From the NCBI GenBank assembly GCA_944392795.1, contig CALXXX010000004.1, positions 1 to 41,027 of the forward strand: 41,027 nt of DNA, written 5' to 3'. Of this stretch, positions 1-7,167 are shown piece after piece. The translations under genes and the position numbers were made by a program. The notes under the pieces are model-generated. The model was not told the origin of the DNA. It saw nothing but the letters and a program-made list of their open reading frames with translations, and made no database searches. Numbering within the stretch: position 1 is the first letter of the stretch; each line of letters opens with the position of its first letter. The DNA comes from an uncultured Alphaproteobacteria bacterium (lineage in GTDB: Bacteria > Pseudomonadota > Alphaproteobacteria > CAAHEQ01 > UBA3637).

Positions 1-2
1 CA

Positions 3-551
3 TTGAAGTGTGAAGCAGGCGAGACCTGTAATGGGAAGGGGGATTGTTGTTCTGATGGTGTTGGGAATGATGGAGAATGTTGTCCTGCTTTGACAGATCC
101 AGATTGTGAGACAGAAACAGATGAAAATGGTTGCACAGTGTGTAAGACCTCTTGTCCAGAAGAAACACCTGTCTCTTGTTCTATCGGAGAAGATAGTTGG
201 TGTTGCGCCGAAGGTAATACGTGCGGTTCGACACAAGGGCAATGCTGCCAATACAATAATTGCTGTGAAAATGGAGAAAAACCTGGTTGGACTTGGCTTC
301 AGTTTATGGAAGGTCAAGAACCTAATCCTGGTAATGGTTCTAGACCTCTTTGTTGCCCTGTAGGAACAAAAATAGTTGTTAAAGATAGGGAAATTATCTC
401 GGATACTATGTACATAAATGATTATGGCTGTTGTGCTGGAACAGTTTCTTTAGAATGTTCATGCACAAATGGAGAGGGAACTTGCGGAGAACGCTGTTTG
501 TCTTTACCAAATTATATTGAATACACTTGTTCTACTGGCTGGGCTTCATAG
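3..551 (+). CDS. Cys-rich secreted/pilin-like protein, 3' part (5' end outside window)
   Basis: The frame is open to the left edge and its first codon here is TTG, so this is probably the C-terminal 182 residues of a longer protein. It has about 30 cysteines, many in CC, CCP and CxC pairs, plus short runs such as NGKGDCC, SIGEDSWCCAEG and CSCTNGEGTCG. This looks like EGF-like or knottin-like disulfide-rich extracellular modules. The composition resembles the middle of the prepilin-like protein at 19705-21606 (repeated short CxxC modules, phrases like DENGCTVC versus DSKGCAVC), so it may belong to the same surface-protein family. That link is inferred from composition and motif style only. It is followed by a terminator-like hairpin. 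The exact function is unknown. Confidence 0.6.
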   Translation: MKCEAGETCNGKGDCCSDGVGNDGECCPALTDPDCETETDENGCTVCKTSCPEETPVSCSIGEDSWCCAEGNTCGSTQGQCCQYNNCCENGEKPGWTWLQFMEGQEPNPGNGSRPLCCPVGTKIVVKDREIISDTMYINDYGCCAGTVSLECSCTNGEGTCGERCLSLPNYIEYTCSTGWAS

Positions 552-574
552 TTCATCTTTTTTTTAAGATAAAG

Positions 575-597
575 AATACTTTTAAAAGTATTTTTTA
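575..597 (+). terminator. Rho-independent terminator after the Cys-rich gene
   Basis: A perfect 18-bp palindrome, AATACTTTTAAAAGTATT (575-592), runs straight into a T tract (591-596), 24 bases after the stop codon. The stem is A/T-rich and so weak, but its position and T run fit termination of the upstream plus-strand gene. Confidence 0.5.
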
Positions 598-649
598 GTC
601 ATTTTGAACTTTTCTTAGTCAATTATCTTGTGAACTTGCAGTAAGTACC

Positions 650-739
650 TTATTTCCAAATTATTTCGATACAATCATAATCTCTAGTCGCTTCTTCTAA
701 CTTTTTGCGCAATTTACAGATAAATACATCAATAATCTT
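650..739 (-). pseudogene. Decayed fragment of a CtrA-like response regulator C-terminus
   Basis: Read on the minus strand from 739, the frame gives KIIDVFICKLRKKLEEAT, then RDYDCIEIIWK and a stop, with GTY beyond it. Known CtrA proteins carry KIIDVFICKLRKKL followed a few residues later by YIETVWGRGYV near the C-terminus (winged-helix DNA-binding domain, OmpR family). The match therefore covers the recognition helix and wing. The frame has a TAG just before the matching LK and a TAA in place of the WGRG loop. No receiver domain or ORF of useful length is attached, so this is a remnant and not a gene. An intact ctrA is presumably elsewhere in the genome. The identification rests on remembered family sequence. 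Confidence 0.6.
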
Positions 740-841
740 TAACTAGCAATTTGGTAATAGTTGCAGGAATAATATCTACTTTAAATTATCCTGAGAGCTT
801 ATCATAATCATTTTTTTATCCTAATTTTTTTTGTAATTTGA

Positions 842-961
842 TCATGAAATTGTATCACTTTGTTTCATGCGTTTTTCTAATTTCTGTATAGCTTGTTCAA
901 CTTTGGAGCTTGTTATCACAATTTCTTCTAAATAGCTGTTAACATAATCCATTTCTGTCAT
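842..961 (-). CDS. Possible 39-aa ORF directly behind rlmH (doubtful)
   Basis: ATG at 961 opens a frame of 39 codons ending in TGA at 842, and the product is a predicted amphipathic helix (LEEIVITSSKVEQAIQKLEK). The frame is the same as that of rlmH and is open from the rlmH TAA (1010-1012) onward, so there are 55 sense codons after that stop. No clear Shine-Dalgarno sequence precedes the ATG. Further downstream the frames break up and reach the ctrA-like remnant. It could be a tiny protein, a readthrough extension of RlmH, or a leftover of a decayed gene; I favour the last. Confidence 0.25.
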   Translation of the reverse strand: MTEMDYVNSYLEEIVITSSKVEQAIQKLEKRMKQSDTIS

Positions 962-1009
962 GTCTTTAATTAAATTAGGAATTTTTTTTAATATTTTTCG
1001 TGTAAATTT

Positions 1010-1471
1010 TTATTCACGGTGATAAGGCAGATGAGCTGTAATAGTGTAAGCTCGATAAAGTTGCTCTGTTAAAACTGCTCGAATAAGCATATGAGGCAGT
1101 GTCATTCGACCAAATGAAAGAACTAAATTTGCTTTTTCTTTAACTTCAGAACTGTGTCCGTTTGCGCCGCCAATTAAAAGAGCTATGTTTTGTATTCCAC
1201 TGTCAGACCATTTAATTAACTTATCAGCAAATTGTTCTGAATTAAGGTGTTCACCATGTTCATCCAGCACAATAATTTTTGCTCCTTTAGGTACAGAACT
1301 TAACAGTAAACGACCTTCTGCTTTTTTTAATTCTTCAACAGGTAGTTTTTTCTTTTCCTCTAATTCTATAATGTTAATTGGCCATTGGCAGCGTTTAACA
1401 TAACGACGGATAAGTAAGTCTTCTTCCGAATTTTTTTTCATTTTGCCAATAGCAATAATCCATAAGTGCAT
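1010..1471 (-). CDS. rlmH: 23S rRNA (pseudouridine1915-N3)-methyltransferase RlmH
   Basis: RlmH methylates N3 of pseudouridine 1915 in helix 69 of 23S rRNA, acting late in 50S or 70S assembly in the cytoplasm with SAM. The 153-aa length is normal for this SPOUT (knotted) enzyme. Diagnostic pieces are the N-terminal MHLWIIAIGKMK, the SAM-knot segment IALLIGGANGHS (about residues 96-107), and the C-terminal TLPHMLIRAVLTEQLYRAY and PYHRE, which is the family ending. The start is ATG at 1471, with ACAGGAGAAAAAA just upstream as ribosome-binding site. It is divergent from pgpA. In many alphaproteobacteria rlmH follows rsfS, which is not in this window. The frame stays open after its stop codon (see the 842-961 entry). 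Confidence 0.95.
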   Translation of the reverse strand: MHLWIIAIGKMKKNSEEDLLIRRYVKRCQWPINIIELEEKKKLPVEELKKAEGRLLLSSVPKGAKIIVLDEHGEHLNSEQFADKLIKWSDSGIQNIALLIGGANGHSSEVKEKANLVLSFGRMTLPHMLIRAVLTEQLYRAYTITAHLPYHRE

Positions 1472-1534
1472 TTTTTTCTCCTGTCATAAGGCTAATTGAT
1501 AACTGAGGAAAAAGCAAGATTAGTCTTTTAAAAC

Positions 1535-1563
1535 TTGCAACAGCACAAAAAAGACATTATACT
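1535..1563 (+). promoter_or_regulatory. Sigma-70-type promoter for pgpA
   Basis: TTGCAA (1535-1540), a 17-base spacer, and TATACT (1558-1563) lie about 24 bases upstream of the pgpA ATG. Both hexamers are one base off the consensus and the spacing is ideal. Confidence 0.6.
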
Positions 1564-1586
1564 CTCGCCACATAAAGGGATGTAAA

Positions 1587-2069
1587 ATGAAAGAAAAGAC
1601 AAATAAGTTCATTCGAAAATTAGTTTATATTTGTGCAACTTGGTTTGGGAGTGGGCGAGTTCGTTTTATGCCTGGAACAGTTGGTTCTTTGATTGCTCTT
1701 CCCTTTGTCGCTTTTGCTATTTGGGTCGGAGGTACTTGGGGAGTAATAGCTTTTTCTGTGGGTGTCTATTTCATAGGCCTATATTCAATTAGATATGTCT
1801 TACAAGAAAATGAGCATGATCCTGGTTTTGTCGTTATTGATGAAGTGGTGGGACAATCTTTGACTTTTGTTTTTGTAAGCACTGTGATGCCATCTTTATG
1901 GATGTTTTTAATAGGATTTGTAGCTTTTCGTTTCTTTGATATTGTCAAAGTTTGGCCGGCATGTTATTTTGATAAGAAAGTACGAAATGCTTCAGGTGTT
2001 ATGTTGGATGATGTCGTTGCTGGATTATATGCCAGTTTAGTTTTATTGTTAATTCATATGTTGTTTTAG
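1587..2069 (+). CDS. pgpA: Phosphatidylglycerophosphatase A
   Basis: PgpA is an inner-membrane enzyme that removes the terminal phosphate from phosphatidylglycerophosphate to give phosphatidylglycerol. The family signatures are all present: ATWFGSGRVRFMPGTVGSL near the N-terminus (residues 17-35), the acidic VIDEVVGQ (about 88-95), and FRFFDIVKVWPACYFDKK followed by GVMLDDVVAGLYA, whose aspartates are the expected metal/phosphate ligands. Three to four hydrophobic segments fit the usual membrane protein of about 160 aa. The start is ATG after AAAGGGATG. The next gene (FTR-like) starts 10 bases after its stop, so the two are likely one transcript from the promoter at 1535-1563. Confidence 0.93.
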   Translation: MKEKTNKFIRKLVYICATWFGSGRVRFMPGTVGSLIALPFVAFAIWVGGTWGVIAFSVGVYFIGLYSIRYVLQENEHDPGFVVIDEVVGQSLTFVFVSTVMPSLWMFLIGFVAFRFFDIVKVWPACYFDKKVRNASGVMLDDVVAGLYASLVLLLIHMLF

Positions 2070-2078
2070 AGAGGAAAA

Positions 2079-2312
2079 ATGAACGAAGAGAATAATAAGG
2101 AACATTTTAAACATGTTTTAACATTATATGCTGCAGCTAAAGGATATGTTTTATCTCCTTTTGCGGATAAGGTCATTAATAGATGTCTGACTGTTTGTGA
2201 AGGCAAGTGTCCATGTGATATGTCCAGAGGCTTTTGTCCTTGTGGAGAGCATGAAAAAGAAATTTCTGAAATGGGACACTGTCACTGTAATTTGTTTTTG
2301 AAAAAAGAGTAA
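2079..2312 (+). CDS. Ferredoxin-thioredoxin reductase catalytic-subunit-like Fe-S protein
   Basis: This 77-aa protein has eight cysteines, mostly in a CPC (44-46), CPC (53-55), CHC (68-70) pattern followed by NLF. That is the signature of the catalytic beta chain of ferredoxin-thioredoxin reductase, which uses a 4Fe-4S cluster next to a redox-active disulfide to pass electrons from ferredoxin to thioredoxin. The N-terminal AAAKGYVLSPFADKVINRCL also fits the family. In plant/cyanobacterial FTR the spacing is CPC-16-CPC-8-CHC; here it is 6 and 12, so this belongs to the shorter, less studied group found in anaerobes. No FTR variable subunit is nearby. It starts 10 bases after pgpA with GAGAGGAAAA as ribosome-binding site. 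The physiological partner is unknown. Confidence 0.8.
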   Translation: MNEENNKEHFKHVLTLYAAAKGYVLSPFADKVINRCLTVCEGKCPCDMSRGFCPCGEHEKEISEMGHCHCNLFLKKE

Positions 2313-2327
2313 AAAATATGTTTTTTT

Positions 2328-2356
2328 AAAGCCTCCCAAGTGGGGGGCTTTATTTT
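2328..2356 (+). terminator. Rho-independent terminator between convergent genes
   Basis: AAAGCCTCCC (2328-2337), loop AAGT, then GGGGGGCTTT (2342-2351) with one G-T pair, followed by ATTTT. It ends the pgpA/FTR transcript. The Sel1-repeat gene converges and stops at 2355, so the hairpin may stop that transcript too, though its T run on that side is poor. Confidence 0.8.
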
Positions 2357-3728
2357 AAAATAACTTAAATCCTTTTTCTTCCATTTTAGGTTTATTATAA
2401 TCTTCTACTTGTTTTTTTGCTTCTTCAATTTCTTCGGCTTTTAATTGTGGTTCAACAGCTTTTAATGTTGTTGAAGCAAGATCTTTTAGATCTTCTTTTT
2501 TTGCTTGTTGGACTGTAATTTGTAACCATTTATAACATTTTACGGGATCAGTTGTCACCACTTTTCCTTCACAATATGTTTTAGCCGTTAGAAAAGCTCC
2601 TTCCGCATCTCCTAATTCTGCCGCCTGTTCATAGAATTTTAAAGCGGTTTGAGGATCTTGCAAACGCGTTTCCTGGACTTTCCCAAGCCAAGTAAATGCT
2701 TCTGGACGACCATTTTTCCCCCAATCATTTATTTTAGCTTCAATAGTGGACATATCTTTCTTTTGTATCGCTTCTTCTAGCTCATTTGTTCGAATACCCC
2801 ACTCAGACCCATCAGAAATAACGACTTCATTTTGTTCTTTTAGTTCACGAATAGTGTCTGCATCGTTATAACCGGGGATGATTGGTAACGGTTCGGCAAG
2901 TTCAATTTCTGGAACACTTTTTTCTCCTTTTACAGGCTGCCATTTGCGAGCGATTTGTTGACCAATTTCTAGGTTTTTATTATCTGTAATTTTGCTTGCG
3001 ATTTTATCACGTTGCTCAGCGGCCCAAGTTCCAATATCATCTGTATTATAAGCCGCTAAGATGCTGTACCAAGCATAAGCTTCTACCGCATTGTATAACC
3101 GTTTGTCGGTTGCAAGCAAATCAGCTAAATCTTGTTGTGCTTTGACATAACCTTGATTGGCTGAGCGCGAAATCCATTTTAAAGCCAGGGCATAATCTTG
3201 AGGAACGCCTCGACCATATAAATATAAAATAGCCAGTTTATATTGTGCTTCCGGATGACCTTTTAAAGCGGACATTTTATAAAAACCACCAGCGTATACG
3301 TAATTTTTTTCAACATCTTCTCCGTTAGCATAAAGTTCTCCTAAGACGAATTGAGCATCTTTATCTCCGGCTCTTCCGGCAGTTTTTAGTAAAGCTAAAC
3401 CGTCATCTATGTTTTTTTCAATACCTTCCCCCTTAACCAGCATGTTTCCTAATTTAGATGCTGCAGTCATATTGCCGGAGTTATAAGCTTTTAAAAAATA
3501 CTCAGCCGCTTTAGGAAGAGATTTTTCAACGCCTAATCCTTGTTCATACATTTGGCCTAAATAATAAGATGCCACATTATCTCCCTCATCGGATAGGTAA
3601 GAGAACTCTTCGAAAGCTTGATCATATTTTTTTTCGTCAAAAAAACGAATGCCATCTGCCCTGTCAGCTAAGGCTGCTGAGCTGATAACGGTTGAACAAA
3701 GCAAAGAAAATATAATTTTTTTGAGCAT
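2355..3728 (-). CDS. Secreted Sel1-like repeat (tetratricopeptide-type) protein
   Basis: This 457-aa protein has a signal peptide (MLKKIIFSLLCSTVISSAALA, cut near 21), so it is periplasmic or secreted. From about residue 50 to 205 there are consecutive 36-residue Sel1-like repeats with the usual A..LG..Y..G.GV..D...A..w...A...G pattern (for example QYKLAILYLYGRGVPQDYALALKW). A second, weaker group lies at about 345-420 (WLGKVQETRLQDPQTALKFYEQAAELGDAEGA). Sel1 repeats form superhelical scaffolds for protein-protein contacts, often in envelope stress or host interaction. No catalytic domain is visible, so the partner is unknown. It is the last gene of the long minus-strand block, 69 bases after the NlpD-like gene. 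The ribosome-binding site is AAGGACATAAAAG before ATG. Confidence 0.85.
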   Translation of the reverse strand: MLKKIIFSLLCSTVISSAALADRADGIRFFDEKKYDQAFEEFSYLSDEGDNVASYYLGQMYEQGLGVEKSLPKAAEYFLKAYNSGNMTAASKLGNMLVKGEGIEKNIDDGLALLKTAGRAGDKDAQFVLGELYANGEDVEKNYVYAGGFYKMSALKGHPEAQYKLAILYLYGRGVPQDYALALKWISRSANQGYVKAQQDLADLLATDKRLYNAVEAYAWYSILAAYNTDDIGTWAAEQRDKIASKITDNKNLEIGQQIARKWQPVKGEKSVPEIELAEPLPIIPGYNDADTIRELKEQNEVVISDGSEWGIRTNELEEAIQKKDMSTIEAKINDWGKNGRPEAFTWLGKVQETRLQDPQTALKFYEQAAELGDAEGAFLTAKTYCEGKVVTTDPVKCYKWLQITVQQAKKEDLKDLASTTLKAVEPQLKAEEIEEAKKQVEDYNKPKMEEKGFKLF

Positions 3729-3797
3729 CTTTTATGTCCTTTCAAAAATTTCTTTTATTTTATCCTATCCTATCCTAAAACAACTAGAACGTCCACA

Positions 3798-4736
3798 TTA
3801 TTTTTTACCTTTTAAATAACGGGTTGGGTTCAGTGCTTTTGTTCCTTTTCGAATTTCAAAGTGAAGCTGAGGAGTTTTAACATTTCCTGTAGAACCGACC
3901 TGAGCGATTGTTTGTCCTTTTTTTACGGTTTGTCCACGTTTGACAGAGACACTATCTGCGTGAGCATAGGCCGTAATCCAACCATCGCTGTGTTTGATTA
4001 AAAGCAGGTTTCCAAAGCCTTTTAATTCACTTCCGGCGTAAGCTACTACACCATTTTCAGCCGCTTTGATCGGTGTTCCTCGTTTTGCACTAATGTTAAT
4101 TCCATCATTATGTTTTCCGCCGCCTGAAGGACCGTAAGAAGAAATAACTTTTCCATCAACCGGCCATATAAAATTTCCGCTGCGTTTGGGTGTAGGGGGA
4201 AGTTTTGTTGTTGGAGCTTTTGCTTTTGATGTGGCTTTGGGCGGTGAAATATTTTCTTTTGTTGCTACGTTTTTGGAAGAGGAAGATTTTGCTACTTTTG
4301 CCGTTGTTCTAACTTGTGTTGAGGCTGTATCGGGTAGAGTTGATGTCGGCAGGACTAAATTTTGTCCGACAGAAATTGTCCAGGGTTCTTTTAAATTATT
4401 TTGTTTTGCTAAAGAATTTAAATCCACATGATAATATCGAGAAATACTATAAAGAGTATCTCCTTTACGAACTGTATGGATACGTGCCGGAGGAATAAAT
4501 AAAAGTTGACCGATAGATAATTTATAAGGCGGTCTTAGATGGTTAATTTCCATAATAGAACGCACAGGAACATTATATTTACGCGAAATAGCATAGACTG
4601 TTTCTTTCTTTTCGACACGATGAAACTGCCCTCTTGTACGGGAAGAGGGCGGAATAGAAACCCAATGTTGCGAGCAACATCCCAAAAGAAGGCAAAACAT
4701 TCCTGTTATGATGACTTTTCGAAGCGCTTTCATCAT
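3798..4736 (-). CDS. NlpD-like lipoprotein: two LysM domains plus LytM (M23) domain, probably non-catalytic
   Basis: This 312-aa lipoprotein has a signal peptide ending in the lipobox LLGC (Cys20). Two LysM domains (about 38-82 and 86-130; the second begins HTVRKGDTLYSISRYY) bind peptidoglycan. A Lys/Pro/Ser-rich linker follows, then an M23/LytM domain (about 188-308). Active M23 enzymes have HxxxD and HxH zinc motifs. Here the first reads HNDGIN (H209, with Asn214 where Asp is expected) and the last reads QLH (Gln290, His292), so two metal ligands are altered. E. coli NlpD is altered in the same places and acts as an activator of cell-wall amidases, which is the likely role here. It lies 48 bases downstream of RNase J, with no strong ribosome-binding site before the ATGATG start. 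Confidence 0.88.
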   Translation of the reverse strand: MMKALRKVIITGMFCLLLGCCSQHWVSIPPSSRTRGQFHRVEKKETVYAISRKYNVPVRSIMEINHLRPPYKLSIGQLLFIPPARIHTVRKGDTLYSISRYYHVDLNSLAKQNNLKEPWTISVGQNLVLPTSTLPDTASTQVRTTAKVAKSSSSKNVATKENISPPKATSKAKAPTTKLPPTPKRSGNFIWPVDGKVISSYGPSGGGKHNDGINISAKRGTPIKAAENGVVAYAGSELKGFGNLLLIKHSDGWITAYAHADSVSVKRGQTVKKGQTIAQVGSTGNVKTPQLHFEIRKGTKALNPTRYLKGKK

Positions 4737-4784
4737 AAAAAAACATCATAAATCAAAATTCTTAAAAAAGAATGAAGATAAAGC

Positions 4785-6482
4785 TTATACACGGAACAAA
4801 TGAACTTCTAATAAAGGTTTTTTTCCATATTGTTCCGTAATAAAGTGACGAATAGTTAAACGAACGGTTTCTTTAATTTTATCATCTTGCTTTTTATCTT
4901 CTTTATCTAATTTTTGAATAGCTTCATTGATGCGAGCAAATAAAACCTCTTTACCATTTTCTGTTTCATCCAGTAATCCAAAAGAAGAAATTTGAGGTTC
5001 TCCTAAAATGTCGCCTTTTTGATTGACAACTAATGTTGTGACAACTGTTCCCCCTTCTATCATTTTACGGCGTTTTTTTAATACATCGGCTCCGAGTGAT
5101 AGGATTTGTTTACCATCAACAGCCAGACAGCCAACAGGAATTTCTCCTAAAATTTCTGGATCACCGTCATTCATTTCCAGAACATCTCCTTCTTCGAGGG
5201 TGATAGCAATTTCAGCACCCCATTCTTGAGCTAATTTTTTATGCTCTAAAACTTGAAGAGGATCGCCATGAACAGGAATAGCAATTTGTGGCTTTAAATA
5301 TTGATAAAGTTTTTGAATGTTATCTTGAGCCGGATGTCCTGAAACATGAACCAAAGCATCTTTATCGGTGATAATTTGACAACCAGTCATCATTAAGCGA
5401 CGTTGCAATCCTGCGATTGCTAACTCATTTCCGGGAATAACACGGGAAGAAAAAATGACAACATCTTCTCTATCGAGCTGCATTTGTCCAGGAAGCGGTT
5501 TGGGAGAGGCTAACTTTGATAAAGCCGAAAAAGGTTCACCTTGACTACCAGTGCAAATATAAACCACTTTATCTTTTGGTAGTTCTAATGCTTCTTCTTT
5601 TGTCAAAAATTCAGGAATTCCTTTCATGTAGCCAACAGAGCGAGCGGCACTATCAATTCGCCATAATGAACGTCCCATTAGACAAACTTGACGTCCATTT
5701 GCTTGTGCAGCCCAATAAATACTCTCCATTCGTGTCACATTAGAGGCAAAACAGGTGACAATAATACGCTGTTTAAAGTGAGAAAATAATGTCGTTAAGC
5801 TTTCTCGAACATCTTTTTCTGTTTTTTCCTCATTTGGCGTAAAAATATTGGTTGAGTCTGAGACCAAAGCTAAAACACCTTCTTTTCCAAGTCGTTTAAG
5901 CTCATCAATGTCCGCTGGCTCTCCTAAAAGAGGAGAACTATCAAACTTCCAATCTCCAGAATGAATAATGATGCCTTCCTTTGTACGGATAGCAAGCATA
6001 TTTGGTTCGGGGATAGAATGATTGACTGTGATAAATTCAACTTCGAATGGTCCTAGTTTTAAAAGAGAGCCAAGTTCAATAACATGTAAGTCAACTCTAG
6101 ACAATAAACCAAATTCATTTAAACTGTCTTCAATTAACTCAGCTGTAAAAGGCGTTGCATAAATAGGACATTGTAAATCCGGCCACAGATACGGGATAGC
6201 ACCGATATGATCTTCATGTCCATGGGTAACAACTAGACCAACAATATCTTTTTTATGGTGACTGATAAAAGCTGGATCTGGAAGTAAAACTTCGACACCT
6301 GGAAAGTTATCTCCAGGGAAACCAATGCCGCAATCAACGATTAACCATTTTCCTTCATAACCATATAAAAAGAAATTTAAGCCAATAGTTGTAATTCCGC
6401 CGAGTGGAATAAAAACCAGAGATTCTTTTGGAATAACAACTTCGGTCGTTTGTTCGTTCTCTGTATTTTGTTTCTGTATCAT
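4785..6482 (-). CDS. rnj: Ribonuclease J
   Basis: RNase J is a metallo-beta-lactamase/beta-CASP nuclease with 5'-3' exo- and endonuclease activity in rRNA maturation and mRNA decay. This 565-aa protein fits the family. The zinc motif HGHEDH is at residues 87-92. The SGDWKFD and beta-CASP parts (SDSTN, FASNVTR, CTGSQGEP, SSRVIPGNE, VHVSGHPA, IPVHGDP) follow in the expected order, and a C-terminal domain (about 450-565) is present. The start is ATG with AAGGATTTATT upstream. Its place directly after birA, downstream of nuo-type genes, is the ancestral order in many alphaproteobacteria. The gap to birA is only 10 bases. Confidence 0.95.
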   Translation of the reverse strand: MIQKQNTENEQTTEVVIPKESLVFIPLGGITTIGLNFFLYGYEGKWLIVDCGIGFPGDNFPGVEVLLPDPAFISHHKKDIVGLVVTHGHEDHIGAIPYLWPDLQCPIYATPFTAELIEDSLNEFGLLSRVDLHVIELGSLLKLGPFEVEFITVNHSIPEPNMLAIRTKEGIIIHSGDWKFDSSPLLGEPADIDELKRLGKEGVLALVSDSTNIFTPNEEKTEKDVRESLTTLFSHFKQRIIVTCFASNVTRMESIYWAAQANGRQVCLMGRSLWRIDSAARSVGYMKGIPEFLTKEEALELPKDKVVYICTGSQGEPFSALSKLASPKPLPGQMQLDREDVVIFSSRVIPGNELAIAGLQRRLMMTGCQIITDKDALVHVSGHPAQDNIQKLYQYLKPQIAIPVHGDPLQVLEHKKLAQEWGAEIAITLEEGDVLEMNDGDPEILGEIPVGCLAVDGKQILSLGADVLKKRRKMIEGGTVVTTLVVNQKGDILGEPQISSFGLLDETENGKEVLFARINEAIQKLDKEDKKQDDKIKETVRLTIRHFITEQYGKKPLLEVHLFRV

Positions 6483-6492
6483 AATAAATCCT

Positions 6493-7167
6493 TTATATCA
6501 TAAAAATATCACCAGCTGTGATATATTTTATTGTTGTATCTTGTTTCAAAATTAAGGCTCCGGTATCATCTAATCCTTCAAAAATGCCCTCTAATGTCTC
6601 CTTCGGTAAATGAACTTTAATGCGGGAGCCAATACTTGTCGCGTATTCTAACCACTGCCTCTTGATTGCAGAAAAACCTTTTTGCTCAAATAAGTTTATT
6701 TCAAAACTTAAGTTTTGTAAAATCTTATTTGCAAGTTCTTCCGCCGGTAATGTAGCATTATGGTCTTTTAGGCAGGTTGTTTGATAAAGCACTTGAGTTT
6801 CAGGTTTTTTTTCAATGTTAACACCAATTCCAATAATAAGTTTTTGATCTGTTGTTTCTAATAAGATGCCACTGATTTTTTTATTATCAATTAAGACATC
6901 GTTAGGCCACTTAATACGAGGAGATAAAAATCCTAGAGTTTCTGCTACAGCTAGTGCAGCAATGAAGCTGTAAACAGAGGCATTTGAAGGTAAAGGAAGA
7001 GTTAAAGATAAAAAAAGATTGCCAGAAAAACTTTCCCATTTTCTACCGTTTCGTCCTTTTCCCGCTGTTTGTGTTTCGGCAATGACAGCATGATATGGGG
7101 GCCATTTTTTAGCTTCTTCATTTGTGCTAGAACATTGCTTTAGATGGTGAATTTCAAATTTAAGCAT
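6493..7167 (-). CDS. birA: Biotin--[acetyl-CoA-carboxylase] ligase BirA (no DNA-binding domain)
   Basis: BirA activates biotin with ATP and attaches it to the carrier lysine of biotin carboxylases such as acetyl-CoA carboxylase. The 224-aa length and the absence of an N-terminal helix-turn-helix make it a monofunctional (class I) ligase. Visible motifs: STNEEA (14-19), the biotinyl-AMP loop AGKGRNGRKW (35-44), KWPNDVLIDNKKISGILLE (86-104), and the C-terminal SH3-like part with EGIFEGLDDTGALIL. Its start overlaps the end of the nuoK/N-like gene by 8 bases (ATGCTTAA), suggesting translational coupling. Normally it follows nuoN in alphaproteobacteria. Confidence 0.93.
   Translation of the reverse strand: MLKFEIHHLKQCSSTNEEAKKWPPYHAVIAETQTAGKGRNGRKWESFSGNLFLSLTLPLPSNASVYSFIAALAVAETLGFLSPRIKWPNDVLIDNKKISGILLETTDQKLIIGIGVNIEKKPETQVLYQTTCLKDHNATLPAEELANKILQNLSFEINLFEQKGFSAIKRQWLEYATSIGSRIKVHLPKETLEGIFEGLDDTGALILKQDTTIKYITAGDIFMI

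Larger units (their letters stand above)
552..1009. other. Gene-poor, AT-rich stretch with decayed coding sequence
   Basis: These 458 bases between the Cys-rich gene and rlmH hold the terminator at 575-597, the ctrA-like remnant at 650-739 and the small open frame at 842-961. Between them (about 745-840) minus-strand frames give short protein-like pieces (for example DIIPATITKLLVKDY then stop) broken by stops. Together this looks like an eroding gene region rather than a regulatory region. No tRNA or clear promoter was seen. Confidence 0.5.

Noticed and set aside
3761-3776. Three copies of TATCC upstream of the Sel1-repeat gene
   Set aside because: Only 5-base units, three copies, and no promoter or gene frame depends on them; likely chance.
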